DNA of 64,000 bases from Aquiflexum lacus (GTDB lineage: Bacteria > Bacteroidota > Bacteroidia > Cytophagales > Cyclobacteriaceae): contig NZ_JABFHF010000006.1 of the NCBI RefSeq assembly GCF_015476655.1, forward strand, positions 124,001 through 188,000, read 5' to 3'. Within the stretch, counting starts at the first letter, position 1. The number at the start of each line of letters is the position of its first letter. Positions 46,587 through 56,128 of the stretch are shown here, piece by piece. The notes beneath the pieces were generated by a model. That model saw only the letters and a program-made list of their open reading frames with translations, searched no databases and was not told the origin of the DNA. The position numbers and the translations under genes are program-made.

Positions 46587-47906
46587 ATGATAGCATTAAT
46601 TCTTGTATTCCTCTTATTATCTATTTCAATTATATTGATTAGATTTAAAGGGCTGTTAGGTTGGGGAATATTTTTTATGCTTTGTGGTTCGGTAACAGAT
46701 TCAGCAGGGATTTTATATTTCATTGATTCGTTTTTCCCCTATTATAAAATTTTTATATGGCTTACTACTTTTATTTTAATGTTTTATTCTGTTTACTATA
46801 TTACATCTAAGATTAGAAAGAAAGAAGTAATTTATTGGTATGTTTTACCTTTTTTATTCTCTTTATTTTTTATTATTGGCTCAAAATTTATAAATAATTA
46901 TAGTTGGGCTGAAATAACAACAACACTGATAATGAGTGGAATCCCCTATTTTTTTATTTGGTATGCAGGGAGATATTATAAAGGACAAAATCAATTGATA
47001 GTTTTTTTGATTCTATTTCATAGTATTGTGGCTTTAATTGTAATAATTGGCAAATCAAATTTATCAGAAATTAATGGAGTAACATATGTTTATAGAGTGG
47101 ATGAAAATTTTGAATTATACGATTTAGAAAAATTAATTAATTCAAAGTTATATTTTTTTAATTTCAATAAATATGAAGTTCAAAAATTTGGACAATTTCA
47201 TAATAGTAATGCCTTAGGTTTTTTTTCTATAGTATCATTTTGTGTTGCACTAGCCGGATTTTTTAAAATAGGAGATTTTGCTAACGTTAAAAGTCAAAAA
47301 ATTATAGCATTAGTCATTTTGATCATTTCAATAATCTTATGGTTTAACTCTTTAACAAGGGGGCCTGTAGTTTTTTTACTTTTGGTTTTCGCATACATAT
47401 ATTCAAGGCCGTGGAAGATTAGAAAAAATAAAACTCCAATTTTATTTTTTCTACTTTTAAGCCTCTTTGTTTTTGTAAGTATTGAAATTGATGTTTTGAG
47501 TTTTATAATTCCAGACAAAGATAATGTGTCGGTAACTTCCAGATTTGTAGGGTATATTAACGGATTCAATGCAATCTCAAACAATCCGTTATGGGGTCAG
47601 AATTTTGAAGGTTCTCCACCACACATTTTTCCATTGAAAATCGCTTCGTACTATGGACTTCCCGCAGGATTATTAATTTTCATTCCAATAATTCATCTAA
47701 CAAATAGTACAACCCGGATTTTTTTTAAAGATATATCTGAGAAAAGGATCAATGAATCAACATTTACAATGATGTTGCTAGCAGCTTTGCTAGGAGTCTA
47801 TTTTACAAATGGCATTGTGAGCAATGTCTTATTTGGCATAACAATGGCCGAAATCTTAATTAGAATAAGCATAGTTAAGGTGGGAAAATATGGAAATTCT
47901 GACTAA
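46587..47906 (+). CDS. Wzy-type O-antigen/capsule polymerase
   Basis: Membrane protein of 439 residues with about ten or more helices and a larger extracytoplasmic loop around residues 165-210. A segment near residue 250, WFNSLTRGPVVFLLLVFAYI, resembles the Wzy_C/O-antigen ligase motif. Sequence identity in this family is always low, so the call rests on topology, that motif and its place right after the flippase. It is very AT-rich. It would join repeat units in the periplasm. Confidence 0.8.
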   Translation: MIALILVFLLLSISIILIRFKGLLGWGIFFMLCGSVTDSAGILYFIDSFFPYYKIFIWLTTFILMFYSVYYITSKIRKKEVIYWYVLPFLFSLFFIIGSKFINNYSWAEITTTLIMSGIPYFFIWYAGRYYKGQNQLIVFLILFHSIVALIVIIGKSNLSEINGVTYVYRVDENFELYDLEKLINSKLYFFNFNKYEVQKFGQFHNSNALGFFSIVSFCVALAGFFKIGDFANVKSQKIIALVILIISIILWFNSLTRGPVVFLLLVFAYIYSRPWKIRKNKTPILFFLLLSLFVFVSIEIDVLSFIIPDKDNVSVTSRFVGYINGFNAISNNPLWGQNFEGSPPHIFPLKIASYYGLPAGLLIFIPIIHLTNSTTRIFFKDISEKRINESTFTMMLLAALLGVYFTNGIVSNVLFGITMAEILIRISIVKVGKYGNSD

Positions 47907-48340
47907 AAATTAATATCATTAAGCATTGTTAATTCATGTATCCTTGTAAAGGATAAATTAGTATTCTAAAAATTGACCTTCGATATTTATGCAAACCAGA
48001 CCAACAAAAAAAATATATTTGTTATTTTCAATACTTTAAATTTATCCGTAGCAAAACAAAACGATTCTATTTATTTAGGCAAATCTATTGGCTTTAAAGT
48101 TGAAAGATAATATATTTCAACCCTATTAATACTTTAATTCTTAATATATTTCGATGTATTTGATTGAGGCAATTGATGCTTATTTAGGGCAAGAAAAAAA
48201 AGATTTTTTTGAAATTAGATCATATATTAAAGCAAATTAGGTTGATTTTTTTTTGTAGATGCGAAATAAAAAACGGTTGTTTAGATGGTCCTTATTAAGT
48301 TAAATATGATTTTGTTTATTTCTAAACCAATAAAACTAAG
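47907..48340. other. AT-rich gap after the polymerase gene
   Basis: These 434 bases contain no normal gene. A 28-codon frame at 48154-48240 (MYLIEAIDAYLGQEKKDFFE followed by eight residues) is open but has no recognised relative, and other frames are broken by stops. The stretch looks like decayed coding DNA left by gene turnover rather than a regulatory region. No hairpin terminator or consensus promoter was seen. Confidence 0.5.
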
Positions 48341-49480
48341 TTGAAAATCATTTATATAGGGGAATTTGATTTTGAGGAGAATCTAACTGCATCCACAGTT
48401 CGGATAATTAACAATTGTAAATCAATCCGTTTGGATAAAAACCTTGACATTAAGATTTTGGGGTATTCCAATACTCCCCATTTAAGTTTAGAGGGATTTG
48501 ACATAATTAATGTAAAAAGAGGAAAACGATTATTTGAGAAATTTTTTCTTTTTCTTTTTCGTGGAATAGCATTCAGTTGGCTATTTCAAAAAAAACAATT
48601 GAATCCAGAAGTATTAGTATATTACGGATCTTCTTTAAGGATACTTGTTCCTTTATGGATTTATAGTAGAGCTAAGGGAATAAAATTGGTTGTAGACATA
48701 GTAGAATGGTATGATTATTCCCATCTCCCATTCGGCAAATATGGGCCGATGGCCTGGGATGTCCATGTTTCTATGACTTTTATGATTCCTAAATGCGATG
48801 GAGTTATTGCCATCAGTACTCTTCTTGAAAAATATTATCAAAATAAAGGACTGCCTACGGTAAGAGTTCCTATTCTTTTTGATAAAGATATAGCCTCACA
48901 AAATCAACTTTCAGAGATCAAATTGAATCCCAATTTCCTTAATTTAGTTTACGCTGGATTTCCTGGAAAAAAAGACTTGATTTTTAATGTGATAGATGCT
49001 ATTCGCTTAATCAATTCCGACAAAAAAAAAATAGAATTTCATATTCTTGGTATGAATGGCAAAGAATTAGAAATGACTTATGGGAAGTATCCTGGAAATA
49101 GTGTCAAAACTTATGGAAAACAACCAAGATCATTTGTGAATAATTTTCTTAGGTCTGCAGATTTTTCAGTACTTTTCAGGCCTTCCAAACGCTATGCTAT
49201 GGCTGGGTTTCCTACAAAATTTGTTGAAAGCCTAAGCATGGGATTACCCGTCTTGGCAAATATATCAAGTGATTTAGGCATGTACCTCGAAGAGGGTTTT
49301 AATGGTTTAATTGCAAAAGACCATCAAGTGGATTCAATTATTTTAACCCTCAAGAGGGCATTGGAATTAGACCGAGAAAGTTATGAGAAAATGAAAGTAA
49401 ATGCACGAGCCTCAGCTGAAATTCATTTTAACTATAGAAATTTTACAAAGAAATTTTCAGATTTTTTCTTAGAGATTTAG
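48341..49480 (+). CDS. Glycosyltransferase, GT4-like
   Basis: Protein of 379 residues of the GT-B fold. It seems to start at TTG (48341), because MKIIYIGEFDFEENLTAST is the natural first strand and no ATG precedes it. The N-terminal acceptor half holds a segment LVVDIVEWYDYSHLPFG. The C-terminal half has VYAGFPGKKDLIFNVIDAI, then FSVLFRPSKRYAMAGFPTKFVE followed by GLPVLAN, a GT4-type E-x7-E region in which part of the motif is replaced. It likely adds one sugar of the repeat unit on the cytoplasmic face. Confidence 0.85.
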   Translation: MKIIYIGEFDFEENLTASTVRIINNCKSIRLDKNLDIKILGYSNTPHLSLEGFDIINVKRGKRLFEKFFLFLFRGIAFSWLFQKKQLNPEVLVYYGSSLRILVPLWIYSRAKGIKLVVDIVEWYDYSHLPFGKYGPMAWDVHVSMTFMIPKCDGVIAISTLLEKYYQNKGLPTVRVPILFDKDIASQNQLSEIKLNPNFLNLVYAGFPGKKDLIFNVIDAIRLINSDKKKIEFHILGMNGKELEMTYGKYPGNSVKTYGKQPRSFVNNFLRSADFSVLFRPSKRYAMAGFPTKFVESLSMGLPVLANISSDLGMYLEEGFNGLIAKDHQVDSIILTLKRALELDRESYEKMKVNARASAEIHFNYRNFTKKFSDFFLEI

Positions 49481-49498
49481 CCGATTTCAGGATTTTAA

Positions 49499-50614
49499 AT
49501 GAAACAAGATATTAAACAAAGGAGAGTTTTGATTATGTCACCATTGCCCCCCCCAGTTGGCGGCATTGCTTCTTGGTCCTCTCATGTTTTGACTTATTTG
49601 AAAGAATCCGGATATCAGGAGAAGTATCACTTGGATACAGCTATTAAGTTTCGGGATATCACAGATATTGGTAATTTGGCTAGGATTACCTCAGGAGTTT
49701 TAGATGCAGGTCGTATAGTTGGTTTGGCGTTTAGCAAAATCTGGAAAATACGACCATACTCCGTCCATTTAACGACTTCTGGATCTTTTGGGCTTGTAAG
49801 AGATATTCTAGTGTCTTTGATCTGCAAGATTTCTAAATCTAAATTGATTGTTCATTTTAGATTTGGCCGCATCCCTGAATTGTCACAACTTAGAAATTGG
49901 GAGTGGTATATGTTGGTTTTATTAACTAAAATTTCAAACGAAGTCATAGTATTGGATAGAAAATCATTTAATGCTCTCACAGATATTAAACAAAAATCGA
50001 ATGTTCATCAAATTCCGAATCCATGTTCTTCAGATTTGGAAGAAATCTCAAAGATCAAATCCAATCCTAATAGAAATAAAGACTTTGTTTTTATAGGCCA
50101 TATTATCAAAGAAAAAGGTGTATTTGAGCTTGTTGAAGCCTTTTCTAATTTTCATAATCCTCCCAATCTCAAACTAATTGGACCTGTGGAACCTGCGATA
50201 AAGGAAAAACTTTTAGTAATTACAAAAAAAAATAATCAAACAAATTGGTTGTCATTTGAGGGAGTTTTAGGAAAATTTGAAATCTTTGCAATCCTGAAAA
50301 CCAGTATGGCTTTGATTCTCCCATCCTATTCAGAAGGATTTCCAAATGTAGTACTTGAAGCCATGGCTTGTGGGTGTCCTGTTTTAGCAACAGATGTGGG
50401 GGCAATTTCTGAGATGTTGGATTTCCCTGGAGACTTTGCTTCAGGTATCTGTTTTAAACCAAGGGATGTAAAAGAAATTCAGGAAGCTGTTCAAAAAGCT
50501 ATTGAAGGCGAAGTTGATCTTAATCATATGTCAAAAATGGGCAAAAGAAAGGTATTGGAAGCTTATACCATGGAATCAATAATTGTTGAATATGAAAAAA
50601 TCTGGCATAAATAA
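49499..50614 (+). CDS. Glycosyltransferase, GT4 family
   Basis: Retaining glycosyltransferase of 371 residues. VLIMSPLPPPVGGIASWSSH forms the first strand and Gly-rich loop. FIGHIIKEKGVFELVEAF opens the C-terminal Rossmann half, and LPSYSEGFPNVVLEAMACG is the nucleotide-sugar-binding E-x7-E motif, followed by CPVLATDVGAISEML. It begins 18 bases after the previous glycosyltransferase stop and is followed 17 bases later by capE, so co-transcription is likely. Donor sugar unknown. Confidence 0.93.
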   Translation: MKQDIKQRRVLIMSPLPPPVGGIASWSSHVLTYLKESGYQEKYHLDTAIKFRDITDIGNLARITSGVLDAGRIVGLAFSKIWKIRPYSVHLTTSGSFGLVRDILVSLICKISKSKLIVHFRFGRIPELSQLRNWEWYMLVLLTKISNEVIVLDRKSFNALTDIKQKSNVHQIPNPCSSDLEEISKIKSNPNRNKDFVFIGHIIKEKGVFELVEAFSNFHNPPNLKLIGPVEPAIKEKLLVITKKNNQTNWLSFEGVLGKFEIFAILKTSMALILPSYSEGFPNVVLEAMACGCPVLATDVGAISEMLDFPGDFASGICFKPRDVKEIQEAVQKAIEGEVDLNHMSKMGKRKVLEAYTMESIIVEYEKIWHK

Positions 50615-50631
50615 TTAAATTTAAATCTACA

Positions 50632-51672
50632 ATGTTAAAAAATAAAAAACTACTTATCACCGGTGGTACCGGTTCTTTTGGAAATGCCGTACTCAATAGG
50701 TTCGTCCATTTGGATACTTTTAGCGAGATCAGAATTTTCAGCAGAGATGAAAAAAAACAAGATGACCTTAGAAAAAAAATCAATAATAAAAAGGTTAAAT
50801 TTTACATCGGAGATGCTAGGGATTTAGCTAGCGTTGAAAATGCGGTGAAAGGAGTTGATTATATATTTCATGCAGCTGCTTTGAAACAAGTTCCTTCCTG
50901 CGAATTTTTCCCCCTTGAGGCAGTTAAAACCAATATCTTAGGCACTGACAATGTCCTCTCAGCGGCCGAGAAATTTGAAGTAAATAGGGTGGTGGTATTA
51001 AGTACAGACAAAGCCGCCTATCCCATCAATGCAATGGGAATGTCCAAAGCGATGATGGAAAAAGTTATGGTAGCAAAATCACGAAATCTTGATGATTCGA
51101 AATCTATATTTTGCGGGACAAGGTATGGGAATGTGATGGCATCAAGAGGTTCCGTTATTCCTTTATTTATTGATCAGATAAAATCAGGAAATCCTTTAAC
51201 TATCACAGATCCCAATATGACAAGGTTTATGATGACTTTGGAGGATGCTGTTGACCTGGTATGGTTTGCCTTTGAAAATAGTCAACAAGGGGATTTGTTT
51301 GTTCAAAAAGCTCCGGCTGCTACTATTGAGGTTTTGGCCAAAGCGCTTTTAGAGCTGTATGATGCGTCCAATGAGATTAAGGTCATAGGAACCCGTCATG
51401 GTGAAAAGTTGTATGAAACTTTGGTCAATAGGGAAGATATGGTTAAAGCAATAGATATGGGTGATTATTATAGAATTCCTGCTGATACAAGAGACCTTAA
51501 TTATGCCCAATTTTTTTCAGAAGGAGAACCAAATGTTTCCAACTTTGAAGAATATCACTCCCATAATACAGGAAGGTTGGATATTGAGGGAATGAAAAAA
51601 TTGCTTTTCAAACTCCCTATCATAAGAAAAGAGATCTTGGGAGAAACAAATGTCGAACAATATCCGGATTGA
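50632..51672 (+). CDS. capE: UDP-GlcNAc 4,6-dehydratase/5-epimerase (CapE/FnlA type)
   Basis: Short SDR enzyme of 346 residues that starts the UDP-L-FucNAc pathway by forming the 4-keto-6-deoxy-L-arabino intermediate. LITGGTGSFGNAVLNRF binds NADP. The active site has the STDKAAYPINAMGMSK segment, where the usual Tyr of Y-x3-K is replaced by M135 with K139, a mark of the FlaA1/CapE dehydratases. The following two genes match CapF and CapG, making the pathway assignment strong. Confidence 0.93.
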   Translation: MLKNKKLLITGGTGSFGNAVLNRFVHLDTFSEIRIFSRDEKKQDDLRKKINNKKVKFYIGDARDLASVENAVKGVDYIFHAAALKQVPSCEFFPLEAVKTNILGTDNVLSAAEKFEVNRVVVLSTDKAAYPINAMGMSKAMMEKVMVAKSRNLDDSKSIFCGTRYGNVMASRGSVIPLFIDQIKSGNPLTITDPNMTRFMMTLEDAVDLVWFAFENSQQGDLFVQKAPAATIEVLAKALLELYDASNEIKVIGTRHGEKLYETLVNREDMVKAIDMGDYYRIPADTRDLNYAQFFSEGEPNVSNFEEYHSHNTGRLDIEGMKKLLFKLPIIRKEILGETNVEQYPD

Positions 51673-51679
51673 TATCAAT

Positions 51680-52801
51680 ATGGCTAAAAAAATTGGAATT
51701 ACCGGACAAAATGGTTTTGTCGGAACCCACCTTTTTAATACGCTGGGTTTGTTTCCCGATGAATTTGAGAGAATTGAGTTTAATAGAGATTGGTTTTCAG
51801 ATGAAGAACTTCTTGATTCATTTGTACAAAAGTGCGACGTCATTGTTCATTTGGCAGCCCTAAACAGGCACAATGATCCTGAGGTAATTTTTTCCACTAA
51901 CATTAATCTTGTTGAACTACTAATAAGCTCTTTTGAAAGGACAGGAACTAAGCCCCATGTTTTGATTTCATCTTCAACCCAAGAGGAAAAGGATAATCCA
52001 TATGGAAAATCAAAAAAAGCTGGAAGGAAACTATTTGCTGATTGGGCAAAAAAGAATAATGCTGTTTTTTCTGGATTGATTATACCCAATGTTTTTGGAC
52101 CATTTGGTAATCCATTCTATAATTCAGTTGTGGCGACTTTCGCCCATCAGATAAGTAGAGGGGAAATTCCTAAAATAGAAGTAGATGGAGATTTGAAATT
52201 GATTTATGTAGGCGAGTTGGTAAATACTCTCCTTGAGTTTATCAGAACAAGAAAAGATGGTCCCTCAATCCTCGTGGAACATACTGCAAAGGCGAAAGTT
52301 TCCGAACTCCTGTTTATGCTCCAAAAGTTCAAATCAGAATATCAAGAATCTGGTATAATTCCGCAAATTTCAAGCGTTTTTGAACATAACCTGTTCAATA
52401 CCTATAGGTGCTATATGGATGTTGAAAATTATTTCCCCCGAAAATTTACCCAACATAAAGATCCGAGGGGTGCATTTGTTGAAGTTATCCGATTGGGAAT
52501 AGGAGGGCAAGTTTCTTTCTCCACTACTGTACCAGGGATTACGAGGGGAAATCATTTTCATACCAGAAAAATTGAGCGTTTCGCAGTTATCAAAGGTAAG
52601 GCCCTCATTCAACTTAGGAAAATAGGGACAGACAAGGTTTTTGATTATTATTTGGATGGAAATGAGCCTGCTTATGTCGATATGCCAATATGGTTCACTC
52701 ATAATATCAAAAACATTGGAGAAGAAGAACTGTATACTATTTTCTGGATAAATGAGCATTATGACCCATCTGATCATGATACCTATTTTGAAACTGTCTG
52801 A
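51680..52801 (+). CDS. capF: UDP-2-acetamido-2,6-dideoxy-hexose C4 reductase/epimerase (CapF/FnlB/WbjC)
   Basis: Bifunctional second enzyme of UDP-L-FucNAc synthesis, about 373 residues. The N-terminal SDR part has IGITGQNGFVGTHLFNTLG and NPYGKSKKAGRKLF (Y-x3-K). The C-terminal cupin begins near residue 250 and has GNHFHTRKIERFAVIKGKA, with metal-binding histidines. The combination SDR plus cupin is diagnostic. I use the ATG at 51680, eight bases after capE; an in-frame ATG at 51650 would overlap capE by 23 bases. Confidence 0.93.
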   Translation: MAKKIGITGQNGFVGTHLFNTLGLFPDEFERIEFNRDWFSDEELLDSFVQKCDVIVHLAALNRHNDPEVIFSTNINLVELLISSFERTGTKPHVLISSSTQEEKDNPYGKSKKAGRKLFADWAKKNNAVFSGLIIPNVFGPFGNPFYNSVVATFAHQISRGEIPKIEVDGDLKLIYVGELVNTLLEFIRTRKDGPSILVEHTAKAKVSELLFMLQKFKSEYQESGIIPQISSVFEHNLFNTYRCYMDVENYFPRKFTQHKDPRGAFVEVIRLGIGGQVSFSTTVPGITRGNHFHTRKIERFAVIKGKALIQLRKIGTDKVFDYYLDGNEPAYVDMPIWFTHNIKNIGEEELYTIFWINEHYDPSDHDTYFETV

Positions 52802-52840
52802 ATTTTCTGAATCTAAAATTAAAAAACTGGCAAAACTTAT

Positions 52841-53974
52841 ATGAAGAGGTTAAAAGTAATGACCGTAGTCGGAACCAGACCAGAAATCATTCGATTGTCA
52901 AGGGTATTGACTGCCTTGGATGAATCTGAAGCTATTGATCATATTTTGGTTCATACCGGTCAGAATTATGATTATGAATTGAACCAAATATTTTTCGAAG
53001 ATCTTCAAATCAGAAAGCCGGATTATTTTTTGGATGCAGCGGGGTCTACAGCCATAGAAACAGTGGGACAAATTTTAATAAAAATTGACCCTTTGTTGGA
53101 ACTATTAAAACCCGATGCCTTTTTGGTTTTGGGAGATACCAACAGTTGTCTTTGTGCCATTCCAGCCAAAAAGAGGCATATACCCATTTTCCATATGGAA
53201 GCAGGAAACAGGTGTTTTGATCAAAGAGTACCTGAGGAGACCAACAGGAAAATAGTTGATCATATTTCTGACATCAATCTTACTTATAGTGATATAGCAA
53301 GAGAATATCTATTACGTGAAGGCCTTTCTGCTGACAGGATTATCAAAACAGGTTCTCCAATGTACGAGGTTTTGAATTATCATTTGGAAAGAATTATTGA
53401 TTCCGATGTTGTATCAAGGTTAGGTTTGGATACAGGGAAATTCTTCGTGGTATCTTCTCATCGGGAAGAAAACATAAACAGTGAAAAGAACTTTAAAGGA
53501 TTGATTGAAAGTCTTAATTTCTTGGCTGAAAAATATCAATATCCTATAATTGTCAGCACCCATCCAAGGACAAGAAAAATGATTGAATCAAAAGGAATTG
53601 AAATTCATCCCTTAATTCAACTATTAAAACCGCTTGGATTTATTGATTATAATGCTTTGCAGATGAACTCATTTGCGGTACTTTCTGACAGTGGGACTAT
53701 TTCTGAAGAATCTTCAATTCTGAACTTTCGGGCATTGAATATTAGAGATGCCCACGAAAGGCCCGAAGCAATGGAAGAGGCATCTGTAATGATGGTAGGG
53801 ATGAATACTGAAAGGATTATCCAAGGTATCATTCAACTTGAAAAACAGGAAATTGGTGAAAATAGAAATTTTAGAAAGGTTGCTGATTATAGTATGCCAA
53901 ATGTATCTGCCAAAATGGTCAGAATAATAATTTCTTATGTTGATTATGTAAAAAGGGTAGTTTGGAGCGAGTGA
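52841..53974 (+). CDS. capG: UDP-N-acetyl hexosamine 2-epimerase (CapG/FnlC/WbjD)
   Basis: Non-hydrolysing 2-epimerase of 377 residues, the last step giving UDP-L-FucNAc. It has VVGTRPEIIRLSRVL, HTGQNYDYELNQIFFEDL, FHMEAGNRCFDQRVPEE, SSHREENI and SDSGTISEESSIL, all typical of the WecB fold. The place directly after capE and capF separates it from the second 2-epimerase of the window at 60202. Its stop overlaps the start of the WbuB-like transferase gene (GTGA). Confidence 0.93.
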   Translation: MKRLKVMTVVGTRPEIIRLSRVLTALDESEAIDHILVHTGQNYDYELNQIFFEDLQIRKPDYFLDAAGSTAIETVGQILIKIDPLLELLKPDAFLVLGDTNSCLCAIPAKKRHIPIFHMEAGNRCFDQRVPEETNRKIVDHISDINLTYSDIAREYLLREGLSADRIIKTGSPMYEVLNYHLERIIDSDVVSRLGLDTGKFFVVSSHREENINSEKNFKGLIESLNFLAEKYQYPIIVSTHPRTRKMIESKGIEIHPLIQLLKPLGFIDYNALQMNSFAVLSDSGTISEESSILNFRALNIRDAHERPEAMEEASVMMVGMNTERIIQGIIQLEKQEIGENRNFRKVADYSMPNVSAKMVRIIISYVDYVKRVVWSE

Positions 53975-55179
53975 AAAAAAGAGTTTTAATCCATTCATTA
54001 ATTTTCCCACCTGATCAAGTTAGTACAAGCTACCTTTATGGTGACATTGCACAAAAAATAATTAACAGCGGTTATGAGGTGGTGGTATTGACTACCTATC
54101 CCCATTACAATTTTAATAAAAATTTCAAAAAAGATTCAAAATGGGGATTTTTTTGGAGAAAAACCGATTTTTTTGGAGCAACAGTTTATCACTTTCCCCA
54201 AAAAAAATCTAATTCCAGTGTTGTAAGAGGAGGCTATTTATTGCTTTTTCATTTGGCTTTTTTTGTAAAAGTAATGGCGATGAAAAAATTCCATTTTATA
54301 CTAACTCCTTCTCCGCCTATCACCTCAGGTTTATTGAGTGGGATAGTAGCGAAATTAAGAGGCGCAAAGGCAATATATAATGTACAGGAGGTTTACCCTG
54401 ATGTTTTAATCAAACAAGGGTCGATCAAAAATAAATCGATTATAAAATTCCTCCAGCTTATTGAAAAATATACTTATCTATTTTCAGATAAAGTGGTTAC
54501 AATTGATGAATTATTTTCAAGAAAAATCGAAGGAAGACTTCCGAATGAAAAACTACTATGTATACCTAACTTTATTGACACGGAGTTGTATAAGCCATAT
54601 ATGGGAGATTTTTCTGAAGAATTGATTTTTGATAATAAATTCATTATTGGCTATGTAGGGAATTTAGGAAAAGTCCAGGATTGGGACTTGATTTTAAGAG
54701 TTGTTGAAATTCTAAAGAATGATTTTGATAAACATTTTTTGATTATAGGGGGAGGAAGTGAATATGAAAAATTAAAGGCTAAAGAAGCTATTTTTCCTAA
54801 TCTTACAGTATGGTCTTACCAATCGAGAGAAAAAATCCCACAAATTAATTTTAGAATAGACTTGCATGTAATTGCGATGACAAAGGCTTCAGATTATGAT
54901 GGTTTACCATCAAAAGTTTTTGCAATTCTTTCAACAGGAAGACCCATATTAGCATCCACCAATGTTGATTCCCCCCTTTCAGGAATACTTAAAAGGAGTA
55001 AAAATGGAGTCGTTGTACCTTTAGGAGATGCTGAAGGGATGTCAGAAAAAATACAAAAAATATCAAACGGTTATTTATTAAATGGCACCAATGAATTGGG
55101 GAGGGAATTTGTTATTAATGAATTTAGCAAAGAAGTGGTTACTTCAAGATATGTAAACTTAATTAAAGAATTGAAGTGA
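53971..55179 (+). CDS. Glycosyltransferase, WbuB-like (predicted L-FucNAc transferase)
   Basis: GT4 transferase of about 402 residues. I start at the GTG at 53971 overlapping the capG stop; a TTG at 53962 is also in frame. The N-terminus has IFPPDQVSTSYLYGDIA and VVVLTTYPHYN, followed by LTPSPPITSGLLSGIVAK and the YNVQEVYPDV segment typical of WbuB. The C-terminal half has IIGYVGNLGKVQDWDLIL and DYDGLPSKVFAILSTGRPIL. WbuB relatives follow fnlABC in O-antigen clusters and transfer L-FucNAc; the same order here supports that role. Confidence 0.87.
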   Translation: MKKRVLIHSLIFPPDQVSTSYLYGDIAQKIINSGYEVVVLTTYPHYNFNKNFKKDSKWGFFWRKTDFFGATVYHFPQKKSNSSVVRGGYLLLFHLAFFVKVMAMKKFHFILTPSPPITSGLLSGIVAKLRGAKAIYNVQEVYPDVLIKQGSIKNKSIIKFLQLIEKYTYLFSDKVVTIDELFSRKIEGRLPNEKLLCIPNFIDTELYKPYMGDFSEELIFDNKFIIGYVGNLGKVQDWDLILRVVEILKNDFDKHFLIIGGGSEYEKLKAKEAIFPNLTVWSYQSREKIPQINFRIDLHVIAMTKASDYDGLPSKVFAILSTGRPILASTNVDSPLSGILKRSKNGVVVPLGDAEGMSEKIQKISNGYLLNGTNELGREFVINEFSKEVVTSRYVNLIKELK

Positions 55180-56090
55180 AAATTCTAATTTCTGGTGGTA
55201 CAGGATTTGTTGGGAAAAATTTAGTTAGTTTTCTTTCCTTATATGGCTATGATTTAATTTTTGTTGGTAGAGAAAATGGTGAAAACCAAGTTTCTTGGCG
55301 GGATTTGGAAAATAAAGAATTTAATGTTGATGTATTTATTCATCTAGCAGGAAAAGCACATGACCTTAAAAATGTTTCTAATTCTCAGGAATATTATAAT
55401 GTTAATACAGTTCTGACTCAAAAGTTTTTTGATGCCTATTTGAGGTCTAAAGCCTACCTTTTCATTATGTTGAGTTCAGTAAAAGCTGTAGCAGATGAAG
55501 TCAAAGGGATTCTAACTGAGGATCAAATACCCGACCCGAAGACTCATTACGGAAAAAGTAAATTAGAGGCTGAAAATTATTTATTAAAAAATACTCAAAA
55601 TCAAAACGGAAGAGTCATCATCCTCAGGCCATGTATGATTCATGGCCCACACAATAAGGGGAATTTAAATGCATTGAATATTTTAGTAAAAAAACACATT
55701 CCATGGCCTTTAGGGGCATTTGAAAATAAAAGGTCATTTTTATCTATAGATAATCTTTTGTTTGTGATCCACGAACTGATTGAAAATGAGAAGGTGCCTT
55801 CTGGAATTTATAACATTTCTGATGATGAGGCTGTTTCCACAAACGATCTTATTAAAATAATTGCAGATGCAAACGGTAACTCTCCTGAAATATGGAATCT
55901 TCATCCAAAAATAATTCATTTTTTTGCATGGATAGGAGATGTTTTCGGACTCGGTTTCAACTCTGAAAAAATTCAGAAACTCACCGAAAATTATGTGGTT
56001 TCAAATTTTAAATTGAAATTGGCTCTAGGCAAATCGCTTCCTGTAGATGCTCGGTCAGGCTTGGTCAAAACAATAAAGTCTTTTAAATGA
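55176..56090 (+). CDS. NAD-dependent sugar reductase/epimerase (WbpV/WcaG-like SDR)
   Basis: Extended SDR of 304 residues starting at GTG in a four-base overlap with the transferase before it. It has ILISGGTGFVGKNLVSFLS, IHLAGKAHD, the catalytic Y-x3-K in THYGKSKLEAE, and ILRPCMIHGPHNKGN. It resembles the 4-keto reductases that turn UDP-4-keto-6-deoxy-GlcNAc into UDP-QuiNAc or UDP-FucNAc. The 4,6-dehydratase that would make its substrate is the next gene. The product cannot be decided from sequence. Confidence 0.85.
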   Translation: MKILISGGTGFVGKNLVSFLSLYGYDLIFVGRENGENQVSWRDLENKEFNVDVFIHLAGKAHDLKNVSNSQEYYNVNTVLTQKFFDAYLRSKAYLFIMLSSVKAVADEVKGILTEDQIPDPKTHYGKSKLEAENYLLKNTQNQNGRVIILRPCMIHGPHNKGNLNALNILVKKHIPWPLGAFENKRSFLSIDNLLFVIHELIENEKVPSGIYNISDDEAVSTNDLIKIIADANGNSPEIWNLHPKIIHFFAWIGDVFGLGFNSEKIQKLTENYVVSNFKLKLALGKSLPVDARSGLVKTIKSFK

Positions 56091-56128
56091 AAAATTTTAA
56101 ATACTAAAATCAAACTAAATCATAATTT

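Noticed and set aside
48154-48240. Small gene of 28 codons in the gap after wzy
   Set aside because: No recognisable relative, no clear ribosome binding site and surrounded by broken frames; reported only as part of the gap.
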